Assembly: GCA_036571765.1 (NCBI GenBank)
Contig: BROE01000011.1
Coordinates: forward strand, 2,311,876 to 2,375,875
Length of the DNA: 64,000 nt
Source of the DNA: Plecoglossus altivelis
Lineage: Eukaryota > Chordata > Actinopteri > Osmeriformes > Plecoglossidae
Reading direction: 5' to 3'
The notes under the pieces were generated by a model. It worked only from the letters and a program-made list of their open reading frames with translations. It searched no databases and was not told where the DNA came from. The position numbers were made by a program, and so were the translations under genes. Below, in pieces: positions 1 to 12,083 of the stretch (positions within the stretch are counted from its first letter, which is position 1; each line of letters begins with the position of its first letter).

Positions 1-189
1 CTCCTCAGCTCATGGAGGTCTCCACCCTGAAATACATCTGGTTAAATATTTCTCCCATTGTTACTGGTTAATATTTCATTCTAACAAGCTAGCATACTTT
101 CACGCTAATGATCTGGCTAAATAGCTCACTAGCTAACTATCTAACGCCTAGCTATCTGGGTCAGTAGCGAACTGGCGGTGAACCCTGAC

Positions 190-3100
190 CTCCGGGTCTA
201 GGAAAAGGTGACAGTGCGCTGGATGACCGTCTCGTCCCGCCCTGCCGATCTCCTGCACGTAGCTCTCAAAACTCTTGGGCATGTTGTAGTGCACAATGCC
301 ACGCACATCCGACTTGTCCAGCCCCATTCCGAAAGCTACCGTGGCAACAACCACGCGCAGCTGGCCGCACATGAAGTTGTTCTGGACACGGCGGCGCTCG
401 CTAGCGGACATGCCTGCATGATACGATTCTGCCATCCACTTCAAAGGCTTACGTATCTTTTTCCTGGCTGGGAGATGGAACACAGTTAACCACACTGGCT
501 GGAGACACACTTAACCCTGATTGAGAGGCTTGGGGGCTCCAGCCAGTCTCTAACCAAGCCCTTGTCTCCACACTCAGGCCCATCTAAGACCACTGACCCA
601 GAGCTTTCTTCTTCGTCTCCACAGGGTTGTGCTCCAGGCTGGTGGTCTTGGTTGCGTCCCTCAGCAGCACCCCCTGCAGGCAGGTTCTGAGCAGTGCAGC
701 GATGCGGCCCGTCTCCTCCCGCCGAGTACAGTACACGATGATGGAGTCCAGGCTGCCAAACCGCTCTCCCTTCAGTAGACACACCAGGGCCTGCACACAA
801 ACACACTCTGTTACAGCGGCTACACTGGAGCAAGTCAGGTAGGGCCCGTCTTCGGCCTGTCCAAGGGCCGAACGAAAATAGCGCGAGTCAAAGCTCCAGA
901 TTCATTATGACATCTACAAAGAGATGTTAGATGTCTTCAATCACATTTAGAGTAGCACAAGGGAAAGATATTTTTCTGAAATCATCGCAAACTGCAGTAC
1001 CAACTCACGTGTCCTGTTTGCTACAGCGAACAGGTTAACAAACCCTCCAGCTCCATTGCCTTCCGAACTCATTTCTACAACTGAGTACAATGTGTTTGCA
1101 AGATTTTCTAATGACAAGATTCAGAGGATTAAACATGCTCTGAACTCAAACATCCAGACACTTAGAGCAAACACACTTCACCTCTGTCACTGACAAAACA
1201 GTCCAAGAGATCATCTCCAGTCTGAGTTCATCCACATGCTGCCTCGATGTGGTACCCACTAGATTTCTAACATCTGTGCTTAGTAGGATGTCATCACTAA
1301 TTTCTCATCTAGGTAACATCTCATACAGCCTCAGACATTTCAAAGGATATTTCCAATTAAACTGCTGTCATCAAGCCTCTCCTAAAGAAGATCAGTCTTG
1401 ATGCCACAGTACTGAACAGCTATCGGCCCTGCCTTTTTTAGTTAAAGTCCTTGAGAAAGTTGTATACCAACAAATTACTGACTTTCTTCTGCGGAATGAC
1501 TGCTTTGATCATTTTCAGTCAGGTTTTAGGCCCTGTCACGGCCCTGTCACAGCCCTGAGACTGCTCTTATCAAGGTGACTAATGACATCCATCTGAACAC
1601 TGACGAGGGCAAAGTCTCTGTCTTAGTTCTGCTAGATTTAAGTGCTGCTTTTAATAGTTGACCATGTGATCCTGTTACAAAGATTAGAGGACTGGATAGG
1701 CATTTCTGGTATTGCCCTTGAATGGTTAAGTCCTGTCGTGAAGACATGATGTACTTTGCTGAAATTGGTAACTATGTTTCAGACCAAATGGCCCTGGCCG
1801 GTGGGGTGCCCCAGGGGTCCATCCTGGGACCTCTTTTGTTCAATGCTCCCTTTAGGCCAGTTAATATGCCTGTCTGAACACAGACAAGACTGAAATAATC
1901 ATCTTTGGCCCACAGAAACAAAGAGCAAGTGTTGGTAGTTACCTTGAGTCTCTTTCAGTTAAACCTACAAGTCAGGTTAGAAATCTAGGGGTAATCATGG
2001 GCTCTGACTTGAACTTCAACTGTCACATTAAATCTCTAACATCATCAGCATTTTACCATCTCTGCACTGGCTTCCTGTAGCTCAGAGAACAGACTTTAAA
2101 ATAGCTCTGCTTGTGTACAAGTCTCTCAGGCTTAGCACCAAAGTACATCTCTGACATGCTGATCCCATGTGAACTACTCTTGGACTCTGAGCACAGGACT
2201 AAACACGCTGAAGCAGCGTTTCAGTTTTATGCTGAAAAAATGTGGAACAGTCTTCCTGACGATGTTAGACAGGCCTTTACTCTGACAATGCTCTAGTCCA
2301 GACTTAAAACAGGTTTTTTTTTAGCTGTGCATTTGTCAACTGAAAATGTTTTATCTTCTGCACTCTTCTCTTTTAAGTTAATTTGAAATTGATTTTTAAT
2401 TATAATTTTTAAATAAAACTTTACTGTTTTAAAGTATTGTTTCAATTGTAATTGTTGTATATGCTCTTTTCTATTCCCTTGTCTTTTTCTGTAAAGGACT
2501 TTGAATTATTTTGTGTATGAATTGTACTATAAAAACAGCCTTGTGGTGTGGTGATTCAGGTTGACAAGGTAACTAGCTATCTAAAATACACCAGCTAACA
2601 CGCTCAAGATGTTCCGGGTGTGTTGATCTTGCTTTGTAGTCTAAGGCATCTGGTCCATGTCATGGCATTGTGGTTGTGTTACGGTGATGTTGTGGTCGTG
2701 GTCACCTGGTCCTTGTCGCGGTCGGTGGATACAGAGAGGAGCAGGTTGCTCGGCACGGCGTCAGAGCGGATGGAGATGCCGTCCCGGTCGGAAATGCTGA
2801 GGTGGCGAGCGATGTCCTGCGCGGTGGAGAGCGTGGCGGTCGCCGTCAGACCCAGCAGACAGCGCACACCCAGGCGATCCCTCAGGACCTGACACACACA
2901 TGCACACACGCGGACGCACACACACACAATCACACACCCATACACACGTGTTAACAAACGGCGACCTGAGCGTTGCCTATCCTATCTGATTATCCCAAAT
3001 ATTAAATCTTTATATTGAATAAATGATGTATCTTTATTTATGGATATGGAAATAATGGGGTTGAACTCCAGTAAAAACACAATCATAGTAGACGCCATCG

Positions 3101-6100
3101 CCTGCTACTTGCAGGGTGTGAAGTTGTGAGGATGAGGAAGTGAGTGTGAGGAAGTCAGGGTGAGGGAGTTCATAGTTGGATGCAGGTTAGGGTTAGTAGC
3201 AGTAGTTGTCGAAGGGTGCAAGCTAGAGTTGATATTAGTAGGTGACGTTTAGGGTTAGTTGTAGTAATATTGATTGCAGCTGCTCCCTGACCTTGCAGAG
3301 GCGGAGGTAGCAGGGCCTGAAGTTGTGTGACCACTCAGAGACGCAGTGGGCCTCGTCGATGCAGGCGAAGGCCACTGGGGGCAGCAGCTCAGCAGGGGGC
3401 AGGCAGTGCCCGCCCACCAGCGCCTCTGGAGACAGCAGCAGCACATGCACCTCACCAGCCTTCACCTGGGCAGAAAGAACACACAACACAGCCTTAGGAC
3501 ACACAGCTAACATCAGAGCCTCCGCAGAGAAGATTGACTGAGATTCTAGCAAACAAGCTTAGAACTGTGTTGCCTAGATATACTGCAAACCTGCAATTTC
3601 AATGATGTTTTAACTATGGTGCAGCAAATGAAACATATCTCACATTCAATATCAAACAATTTCATGGGTACAATCTCCTGGAAGACAGTGGTAGAACAGG
3701 ACCTCAAACACATGGCAGTGACACAAACTTGGAACACAAGGTAGAATCGGAAATGCAGGCTTGGAACCACAGAACCTAAGATTTAAACCTAGATCAGTCT
3801 TAGAGTCCCTAACCCAGGACTGAACCCAGAACCAGTGCTTCACCTTTTCTATGGCTACATCTCTCTGTTTCTGGGACATGTTGGAGTGGATGCATGCTGC
3901 CTTCAGGCTTCCTGGTAGACCTGACAGCTGAACACACACACAACGCTTTTAGCAGACACCTTTATCCAAAACATCATCCAAACAGCGGTTATAGAAAACG
4001 ACATAGTAGAGACCAGATGAGAGGAAAGAGGAGAGACCAGAGGAGAGGTCAGAAGGGGATGCCTAGACAAAGACCAGAGGAAGAGATCAGAGGGAGCAGG
4101 TGTCACCTGGTCGTCCATGAGAGAGACCAGAGGGGACACCACCAGGGTGATGCAGGTGGAGCGCTGGGCGTACAGCAGCGCAGGCAGCTGGTAGCAAAGA
4201 GACTTCCCCATCCCTGTAGACAGCACCACAAGGGTGGACTGACCTGCACACACACACACACGCAGTATGATATATAACTGGGATGGTTATATATATGGGA
4301 TAGTTGTCCATTTGCTGAAGTCATTTGGACATTGTTTATTGTTTACCTTGCTTTGCTGTTTATATATATATATATATATATATATGTTCTATGTTTGCAC
4401 TTCCCTGCCACAGTAAATTCTGTGCTTGTGTATCTTGCATGGCAAATAAAAACCGATTCTGATTCTGAACAGGAGCAGACTGGAAAAGCAGAGCAGTGAG
4501 GGGTGCAGTACCTGACAGGATCCTCATGATGGAGCTCTCCTGTCCTGGTCTGAAGCTCTGGTAGCCCAACGTCCTCAGAGCATCATACACCTCCGGAGGG
4601 GCCGCTGGGTGCACACACACACACACACACATTCAGACACTGCATTAAAAGTAATCTGTGTGTGTAAGAGAGATAGAGCGATACCGTGTATGTGTGCTTG
4701 TATGTGTGTGTCTAATAGAGATACCAGATGTACGTGTATTTGTGTGCATATACGTACACACACATATATTTGTATGTGTGTGTGCGCGTGTGTGTACTCT
4801 TACCCTGCACCTGTCCATCCTCTCCCAGGCTATAAAGGGGCTCCACAGGGGGAGGGGGGGCAGGCCGCTCATAATCTGGTCTGATGACATTAAGCAGCAC
4901 CTCCTCTTCCTCCTGCTGCTCCCTGACACTGGGGGACACTGTGGACACACACAGGCACAATCTCAGTCCGATCAGACCACCGTGAGGATGATCGTGCTGG
5001 TCGCGTCGGAGATCTCCTACCTAGCAGCTCGGAGCGCAGCGTCCCCGTTGCCCTGGCAACCTCCTCCAGGGTGGGCAGCAGGAAGGGCTCCTCCTCAACA
5101 GGCTTCGCCTCCACCTCCAATGCCACGGGGGGAGGGGCTATAAGGACGTTACCAAGGGACACGAGGGATGTCAGGTCAGCATCACTTTAGTAGGTGGAAT
5201 GTTGCTACAGCGTGTTATTCTACTGTCAAGCATTTTATGACAGTATGTGATTGAAGTATGTAGTTCTGTATGTAGTATATATGTTACTGTACTATGTTAT
5301 TGTGTTGTGATGGGTTTAGATAAAGGGGAGACTGGAAGGGAAGGAGAGTCATGTGACCTCACCCGGCCCACGGCAGTCTCTGGACCAGTGGCCCGTCCCT
5401 CCACACTTGAAGCAGCTGTCGCCTTGACGACTGAACCCAGAGAACTTTCCTCTGCCCCGCCCCGTCATTCCTCCAAACCGCTCCCCCTTCAGCTGGAACT
5501 TCTGCATGTACATTTGAAATACACACAGACAGGTTATAAGGTAAAAGGAGAATTGCGAACCGAACCTTGATGAAGTGGCAGTCCAGTCATCCCACCTGCT
5601 TGCGTAGGGCTGCTCCTCTCAGAGCAAAGCCCTTCACATGGGACTTGTTCTTCAGGTTGATCCTCACAAAGTTCCCCTCCGAGTTCAGCCTGTAGACACA
5701 CACCATCAGAATCCTGCACTGTGACGGCATCAGCACTGTGACATCATCAGCAATGTGACATCAGCTCTGTGACATCATTAGTACCTTGCCAGGACTGTGA
5801 CATCATCAGCACAGTGACATACTCAGCACTGTGACATCATCAGCACTTTGACATCATCAGCACCCTGCCAGCACTACGACATAATCAGTACTGTGACATC
5901 ATTAGCATCCTGTCAGCACTACGACATAATCAGTACTGTGACATCATTAGCATCCTGTCAGCACAGTGACATCAGCATCCTGCCAGGACTGTGACATCAT
6001 CAACACTGTGACATACTCAGCACTGTGACATTATTACCATTCTGCCTGGTCAATGAGTGACATCATCATTCTTACACAGAATCAGTGTAGGGCCATTATC

Positions 6101-8579
6101 AATACTATGACATCATCAGTGTATTTTCATCATCATGGTACCTGGGTCTGACTGGTTGGCTCACACGGTTTCTGGTTGCACTGACGTCCTCCTCATCCAC
6201 CTCCCCCAGCAGATTCTCCTGGGGGACCTTGCGGGGAGCCTTGGGTTCTACATCGTTTGTTCCATCCTTCTCACTCATATCTCCACCTGTCTTCTTTTTC
6301 CGCCTGCTGGCTGGCTTGGCTGCTCCCCCAGGTTTGGCTCCTCCCCCTGGTTGAGACTCGGTCTTCCTGGTTCTCCTCCTCTTTTTTTTTCCCCCCTCCT
6401 CCTCTTCATCACCTGGTTCCTCCACCGTCTCTCCCTCCTCCACAGATTCCCTCCCTCTCTTTCTTCCTTTCTTCTTGCCAGCTCTCCTATCCTGCCTAGG
6501 TGGTTCACCATTGGGCTCCAGCCCTCCCCCCTCCTGCCACCCCTCCTCCGCCCACCTGTCAGTCTTCCTTGAGGTGGTTTGTGTTTTTCTGTTATTGCTG
6601 GGGGTGATTATTCTTGATTTAACTTCTTGCTCTCCTGGCTTCGCTCCAGCTGCCTCATCTGCAGCTTCGCCAGCCTGGGTGGAGCTAAGTGCAGAGGCAT
6701 TGGGGCCAACTTCCTGGGTGGAGCTAAGTGGGCAGGCTGTGATGCCGCCAGCCTGGGTGGAGCTAAGCATTTTAGTAGTGGTGTTGTCGGCCTGGGCGGA
6801 GCTAAGCATAGAGGTAGTGGTGCTGCTGGCCTGGGCGGAGCTAAGCGTTGACCCTGTGGCGGAGGAGCACAGTAGACTAAGATTTCCCACCACAGGCTCC
6901 TCTCCCTCCTCCACCTCCCTGAACACCTGACAGCGCTCCAGCCATCCACGGTCCACCTCAGCCAGCCTGCAGGTGAGGGAGGGCCGTAGCAGGGGGGGCC
7001 TTCCCCCACCACAATCAGGCCGTTGGCCCCACTTTCCTTGTCCGTCTAATGTAGGACTGGGGGCTGGATTGGGGAGGTGGAACAGAGGTAGCGGTTCAAT
7101 AGGTTCTTCTAGTTGCTGTTGGGAGGGCAAGGAGGTGTTGCCCGACTGGGATAGGGGGGCATCAGAAATGGTCTTGCCCCAGGGTGAGGCTATAGGACTG
7201 GGGCTGCCTTGGCCTGGATGATGCTCCTTCCATGATTTTAAGGGAGTTAGACTAAGTCCAGGACCAGAACCAAGACCAGGACTTCGACCAGGAGTGCGAC
7301 CAGGAGTCAGGCTCTTCCTTAAAGTCACAGGTCTCTCCTACAGACAATAAGACCAAACATCCATAACTGTAACAGTTTACATTTTAACATAACTTGCATA
7401 GCTTCTGCTGGAGTGACTGGGTTCACATCCCATATCCCTACTGTAGTACTGGGTTCATATCCCACATCCCTACTGTGGTGCTGGGTTCACATCCATACCT
7501 TGATGAGGCCTCCCAGGTTGGTCTTGAGCTTCATGCCATAATACTGGGCGGAGGCCTGGAGGGACTCGCGGTCCTGGGGGGTGAGGGAGGGGCCAGCCGC
7601 TGGCAGGCTGCGGCGGTTTAGGAAGGACCCCCAGCTGTCTGTCTCCTAGACACACACAATGACACTGTTGTCAGAACTAGCAGTTGCAAAAACAAAACTA
7701 GCCAACCAGAAAGCTACCCACTGTGTTGCTTAGAGGCTGTCATACACAGATACAGGTGCAGGCACTGACATAAGTACACAGTACCTTCTCTGCGGCAGAC
7801 TGAGGCTGAGGCTGGGGTTGGGGCTGTGGTTGGGGTTGGGGCTGGGGTCCATGCTCCTGATTCTTGTTTTCCTTGTCAAGCTTCAGATTTCTGTACTCTT
7901 TGTAAAGCTCTAGAACAAAAGCATTTGCTCACAACCACAGCAATACACAACAGTTTGGTAGATAGATTGGTTGGTTAGATTTTCTGTTTATTCAGAGAAC
8001 ATCCCTTTACAGCTTTGTTGATCTTGAATGGGTGTAGACACTGGCGTTGTTGTTGCCTGTCCTATCCGGCTATTTGAAGAAATTGTGATCGCCTTTTTGA
8101 GGACTGATCTTAGAGGGATTCTCTTTATTTGCTTGGCCCCCCATAGTGCAGCGCCCTAACCTTCACCACCAACCAAGCTCCATGACAACAAAGACCTACT
8201 CACTCCTGGTCTCCTCTGGGGCTCCGTCGATGTCCTCCTGAGTACACACAAGAAAAGAGAGGGGAGGAGAGAAAGGGCGAGGGATGAAGAGGTGCAAAGA
8301 GAAGCACATGGAGAGAGAGGGGGAGAGAGGGACAGAGGGACAGAGGGAGACGGGTGAGGGCAAGAGTGTAGAGCCTGCATACATAAAACTTTACATACAG
8401 CAGGCAGATTCAAGTTATGGCACCATTGCATGTGGCTAAAGCATTATATACAAGCGCTCTCACCAGTCATGTTAACATGCAGTTCGTAACTTTACCTTAT
8501 TCGGTTTCCTCTTGTATTCTTTAAGAAACTTCTGTTCCCAGTTCTTCAGAAGAATCTTCACGTCATTGTAGCGATCCAT
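190..8579 (-). CDS. recql4: RecQ-like DNA helicase RECQL4, 3' end outside window
   Basis: RECQL4 combines an N-terminal Sld2-like replication-initiation region with a 3'-5' RecQ helicase, acting in the nucleus (and mitochondria in mammals). Sixteen exons join in frame: 8579-8496, 8237-8204, 7909-7785, 7645-7499, 7337-6142, 5689-5596, 5501-5363, 5137-5021, 4938-4804, 4604-4512, 4243-4107, 3927-3844, 3465-3292, 2888-2706, 790-598 and 467-190, giving 1071 codons. Visible: MDRYNDVKILLKNWEQKFLK start with the EETRKLYKEY block; a Gln/Pro tract; a large low-complexity exon 5; a complete CCHC knuckle (C590, C593, H598, C603); Walker A GMGKS (about 732-736); DEAH (about 832-835); TATAT; and GRAGRDG motif VI (about 1053-1059). 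The region after HCHLFLDPE, some 300-400 residues in human, must lie left of position 1. The start is the first ATG, matching the human MERLRDV start. The intron between 2706 and 790 holds a LINE relic. Identification is firm; splice sites are predicted. Confidence 0.95.
850..2550 (+). mobile_element. Degenerate L2-clade LINE fragment
   Basis: This is the 3' part of a non-LTR retrotransposon lying antisense in a recql4 intron. Conceptual translation in shifting frames shows reverse-transcriptase landmarks: VLNSYRP, LVLLDLSAAFN (about 1618-1660), GGVPQGSILGPLLFNA (about 1800-1850), then the typical L2 C-terminus LVYKSLSGLAPKYISD and KMWNSLPDDVRQAFTL (2111-2296). The tail 'gtaaaggactttgaatt' near 2495 resembles L2 3' ends. 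In-frame stops and indels throughout make it inactive. The left edge is approximate. Confidence 0.8.
3935..4010 (+). repeat. Short fish interspersed repeat fragment
   Basis: The stretch 'gcttttagcagacaccttta' followed by 'tccaaa' resembles a very common teleost dispersed repeat (the 'agcagacgcttttatccaaagcgacttac' type). Similar fragments occur near 21315-21365 and 41510-41545. The family was assigned by eye only. Confidence 0.4.
4354..4475 (+). repeat. (TA)n tract plus retroelement-like tail
   Basis: A (TA)n run (4362-4385) is followed by 'ggcaaataaaaaccgattct' and 'gattctga'. That ending is common at 3' ends of fish non-LTR elements. It lies in a recql4 intron, so it is probably a truncated insertion. 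Confidence 0.4.
5710..6060. repeat. Minisatellite in recql4 intron
   Basis: Diverged tandem copies of a roughly 20-base unit 'cagcactgtgacatcatcag' fill most of the intron between recql4 exons 5 and 6. No coding potential is seen. Confidence 0.8.
6646..6855 (-). repeat. Coding tandem repeat, five 13-residue units in recql4
   Basis: Within recql4 exon 5 (minus strand) the protein carries five tandem units of 13 residues, each starting LSSAQ or LSSTQ (for example LSSAQASSTTTSM, LSSAQADNTTTKM, LSSTQAGGITACP). At DNA level 'tgggtggagctaag' recurs every 39 bases, so copy-number change keeps the frame. It sits in the disordered region before the helicase. Confidence 0.85.
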
Positions 8580-8898
8580 CTCGCCAAACTGACCCAGGTG
8601 ACAATTCAGTTTTTGGCATGTAAACGTTTAAAGCCAGCTAAATACTTTAATTATATTATTTTAACCAGTGTTCAAACATAAAGCCCTGCGAATTGTTGAC
8701 AGTCGTAGCGCGCGCTATGGAAGTTACGTTGAAGAGTTTCACCAATCAGGCGGAACTACCGTTTTCACAACGAATCAGAAACCAATACTGTATTACAGGG
8801 CGGAAATGTTTGTGTACTCGGTAATGCCATTGGATCCATAGAACGTCACTCAAATACTTTCACGGAAGGAGCAACAGCATGGCTACAAACGTGTGAGA
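8580..8898. promoter_or_regulatory. Divergent recql4/hgh1 promoter
   Basis: The recql4 start codon (minus, 8579) and the apparent hgh1 first exon (plus, ending 8899) are about 300 bases apart and head to head. The interval contains CCAAT motifs (accaatcagg at 8741, accaatactg at 8781) and a GC-rich patch (gtagcgcgcgc near 8705), typical of housekeeping bidirectional promoters. Function is inferred from position. Confidence 0.55.
8879..8896 (+). other. Five-codon upstream ORF in the hgh1 leader
   Basis: ATG GCT ACA AAC GTG TGA lies in the presumed non-coding first exon of hgh1, just before a good splice donor (GAG|gtgagt, exon end 8899). The leader resumes at an acceptor near 9222 and the main ORF begins at 9313. 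It would be translated only if transcription starts upstream of 8879. Confidence 0.4.
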
Positions 8899-9312
8899 GG
8901 TGAGTGTTATTCATAATACGTGTCTTATGAATGTTATAAACATCAGATTTATGCCCTGTATATGTTCATAGAATAGTTTGGTACTTACGTTCAAAAGTTT
9001 CTAATCGTATGCTAGAAACTAGGACAGTACGAGCTCTAATGTTATTGACCATTTTCAGGAAATAAATTAACCAACATAAAACTGCCTACTGCTCATACAG
9101 ATTCTTATACATGCTCTATATATATTCAATGTCATAGTTATTTGGAAGTATATTCTAAATGGCAGAGAGGTCGTCTGTATGTGCTGTTACATTGATGTGC
9201 TAATGGAGTTCTGTACCCCAGGTGCTGTAGCTCATCCTGGTTCACTGTAGACCAGCACAAGTGTAGACTGTCCTGCATACAGCCGTGACCCCGACTGGAC
9301 CATCAGTCGGCC

Positions 9313-11845
9313 ATGTTGAGTGAGAGCCAGGCAGGGGAGCTCCTCTCATTCCTGGGTACAGACACGCGCCCGGACGTGAAAAGCCATGCTACTGGCTACC
9401 TGCTGGGCCTATCGGGCTCCAGGGATGGCTGTCGCAGCCTCCGTTCCCAGCCCCAACTTCTCCACGCCCTCCGCGTCCTGACCTCCGACCCCTCCATCGC
9501 CATAGCAAAGGACTGTTTCCATGCTCTGGTCAATTTATCTGCTGACGAGACCCTACATCAGGTTCTGCTGTCGGACCCGGACTTCCTGCCGCCGCTGCTG
9601 CGGAACCTGTTCGACCCCACGTTCCTGTTCTCGGACCGCGTGAGCACCATCCTCACCAACCTGTCCCGGCACCGGCCCAGCTGCGGCCCGGTGCTGCAGG
9701 CCGTGCTGCAGCAGGAGGGGGGTCTGGCTGGGCTGGTGGAGCTGTTCTGTTCTGAGGGCTCCCAGCAGTCGGCCCCTCTGCACTATCTGGGTCCCCTGCT
9801 GGCCAACCTCTCCCAGCTGCCTGAGACCAGGGCCTTCCTCCTTGACAAAGACAGGTACCCAGACACGCACACGCGTCATATACATGCACACGTGTACGTT
9901 TATTACTCAAATATGACACTGTGATGATTTCCCTACAGGTGCGTGATCCAGAGGCTCCTCCCCTACACGCAGCATGACTCCGCCATCCGACGGGGGGGTG
10001 TGATTGGTACACTGAGGAACTGTTGTTTTGACCACGGTGAGTCACTCAGCCTCCTACTCACTCACTCACTCGCCCTTCTGACTCACTCAGTAACTCACTC
10101 ACTCGCCCGTCCGCTCGCTAACCACCCCTCTCACTGTTCTGTCCTCGTCCTGTAGCCCACCATGAGTGGTTGCTAAGCAATGCGGTGGACATCCTGCCCT
10201 TCCTGCTGCTCCCGCTGGCTGGGGGGGAGGAGCTTAGCGAGGAGGAGAATGATGGGCTGCCCCCTGATCTGCAGTACCTGCCTGAGGACAAGCAGAGGGA
10301 GGAAGACCCTGACCTGAGGACCATGCTGCTGGAGACACTGCTGCTGGTAGGGATGCACGCATCACATGACCACGCAGAAGCATATATGGAGCTGCATGCA
10401 TCACGACCACACAGCACCATATATGGAGCTGCACGCATCACATGGCATTGCAATAGCACGCTACCATGTATGAAAAACAACTCGATATATATTTCTACCA
10501 GTCAAAAGTTTGGACACATTGTCCCATTAATTTGGATGGGAGGCTGTGTCCTTACTTGGATTGACTCACACACACACACACACATACATATCCCCTATGT
10601 AACTTTTGCTAGAATCTATATCTCCATATTATCTCAGTTTGTTCATTATGACCAAAAGAACACAGAACAGAACACACATGATGGCAGGACAGACTCTTTG
10701 CATGTTGGGGGTACATATTATATCAGCTGAAAATGATATGTTCTTCATACATGTGTGGTTGTATGTATGTATATAAATATATGTATAGGGAAAATATATG
10801 TATAAAATATATGTATTGGGAAAATATCATGTTGGTTAATATATATACAGTATGCAGTATGGAGATATATATATATATAGATAGATAGATAGATAGATAT
10901 ATTATATAATATAGACATATTAACCAACATTATATTTTCCCTCACTGTGATCTATGTAAGACAGAGTCTAACTCGTCTCCGCCTAACCCTAACAGCTCAC
11001 AGCCACCAAACATGGCCGGCAGGTGATGAAGCAGACAAACGTTTATACCATCATGAGAGAGTTTCACAAGTGGGAGAAGGAACCTCAGGTGGTGTCAGCC
11101 TGCGAGAAGTTGGTCCAGGTAACATACACTCACCCACCTTACTCACCTTCACACACAGACATACACACATTTCTGTTGCGTCGATGAACCTTTTAAGTCC
11201 AATTCAAATTGAATGGGATGTGTGGGAAAACTGAGGAAGAGCGGTATCTGATATGTGATGTGTCCTGAGGAGCCTTGGGTGATGCGCTTTATACTGATAT
11301 CGTCATTACTAGGATGGCTCAGTCATTGCCAGCACAGTGCACTAGGGTGCTGCACTCCCTGGTGGACAGTGGTTTGGGATTTCTCCTTTTTTTACATTAT
11401 AAAAACAAAAAATCATGTACTTGAAGTATGTTATGTACTTGTTACGTACTTGAAATCGAAGAATTGCGCGGCACAGAAAATATCAATCATTTGGTTTGTT
11501 TGATTTTTGGTTTGCCGCCCCACAACGGACCAATCAACTTTTCCCCACTGCTAAGCGTTTCCTGTTTCCTCTTCCTGCGTTTTCCATCCTCAGGTCCTGA
11601 TTGGGGACGAGCCGGATGAAGGGATGGAGAACCTGATGGAGGTGGAGATCCCAACTGAGGTGGAGGAGAAGCTGAAGGACGCAGATAGCAAAGAAGAAGA
11701 GCAGATGAAGAAAGAGCAGGAAGAACTGCAGCAGAAGCAAGCGAAGGAAGAGGAGAAGGAGAGACTGAGAACAGCAGGAGGTGAAGTAGAGAACAGGAGG
11801 AGGGAGGGAGGACTGGAGGAGAGGAAACACGAGGGGGAGAGGTAG
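9313..11845 (+). CDS. hgh1: HGH1 homologue, armadillo-fold chaperone for eEF2
   Basis: HGH1 (FAM203) is a cytosolic ARM/HEAT-fold protein; the yeast orthologue helps TRiC fold elongation factor 2. Five coding exons join in phase: 9313-9854, 9939-10036, 10156-10346, 10996-11118 and 11594-11845, giving 401 residues (human 390). Diagnostic stretches are RCVIQRLLPYTQHDSAIRRG, GVIGTLRNCCFDH, HHEWLLSNAVDILPFLLLPL, LPPDLQYLPEDKQREEDPD and VLIGDEPDEGMENLMEVEIP, all close to human HGH1. The C-terminus is a Lys/Glu-rich, probably helical tail longer than in human. ATG 9313 is the first in the coding exon and matches the family start. The gene is divergent from recql4 and convergent with the kinase on its right. 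Confidence 0.95.
10780..10930. repeat. AT-rich microsatellite region in hgh1 intron
   Basis: TATA/GATA simple repeats, including (ta)n then (gata)n near 10866-10900, with an imperfect inverted repeat around 'ggaaaatat' and 'attttcc'. It lies in the hgh1 intron between 10346 and 10996. Confidence 0.6.
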
Positions 11846-11986
11846 AGAAGTGGACTGGAGAAGATTCTGATTGGATGGAAGACACAACCCTACTTCTGTT
11901 AAACAGAACACATAACCACCAAGTCAATGACCTGTGTGACCTCTAACACATCAGACACAGTTGTAGTTCCAGACCAGAAATCCACA

Positions 11987-12000
11987 TTTATTAAAATAAA
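11987..12000. terminator. Back-to-back poly(A) signals of hgh1 and tssk5
   Basis: AATAAA on the plus strand at 11995-12000 can serve hgh1, whose stop is at 11845. TTTATT at 11987-11992 reads AATAAA on the minus strand and can serve tssk5, whose stop is at 12084. The two convergent genes would thus have overlapping 3' ends within about 240 bases. Confidence 0.6.
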
Positions 12001-12083
12001 CGTTTCATGTCATTTTTGACAGTGTGGTAGTGTGTCCGTGTCTGGCTCTTTTGATCCCTGCCCAGGCAGGTGTGTGTGCGTGT

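Noticed and set aside
4609..5143. Overlapping ORFs rich in Cys/Val/His on both strands
   Set aside because: They come from (CA)n/(TG)n repeats next to recql4 exons 8-10.
6135..7221. Plus-strand open frames over 6135-7221
   Set aside because: They are antisense shadows of recql4 exon 5; the minus frame continues the RECQL4 protein and splices correctly on both sides.
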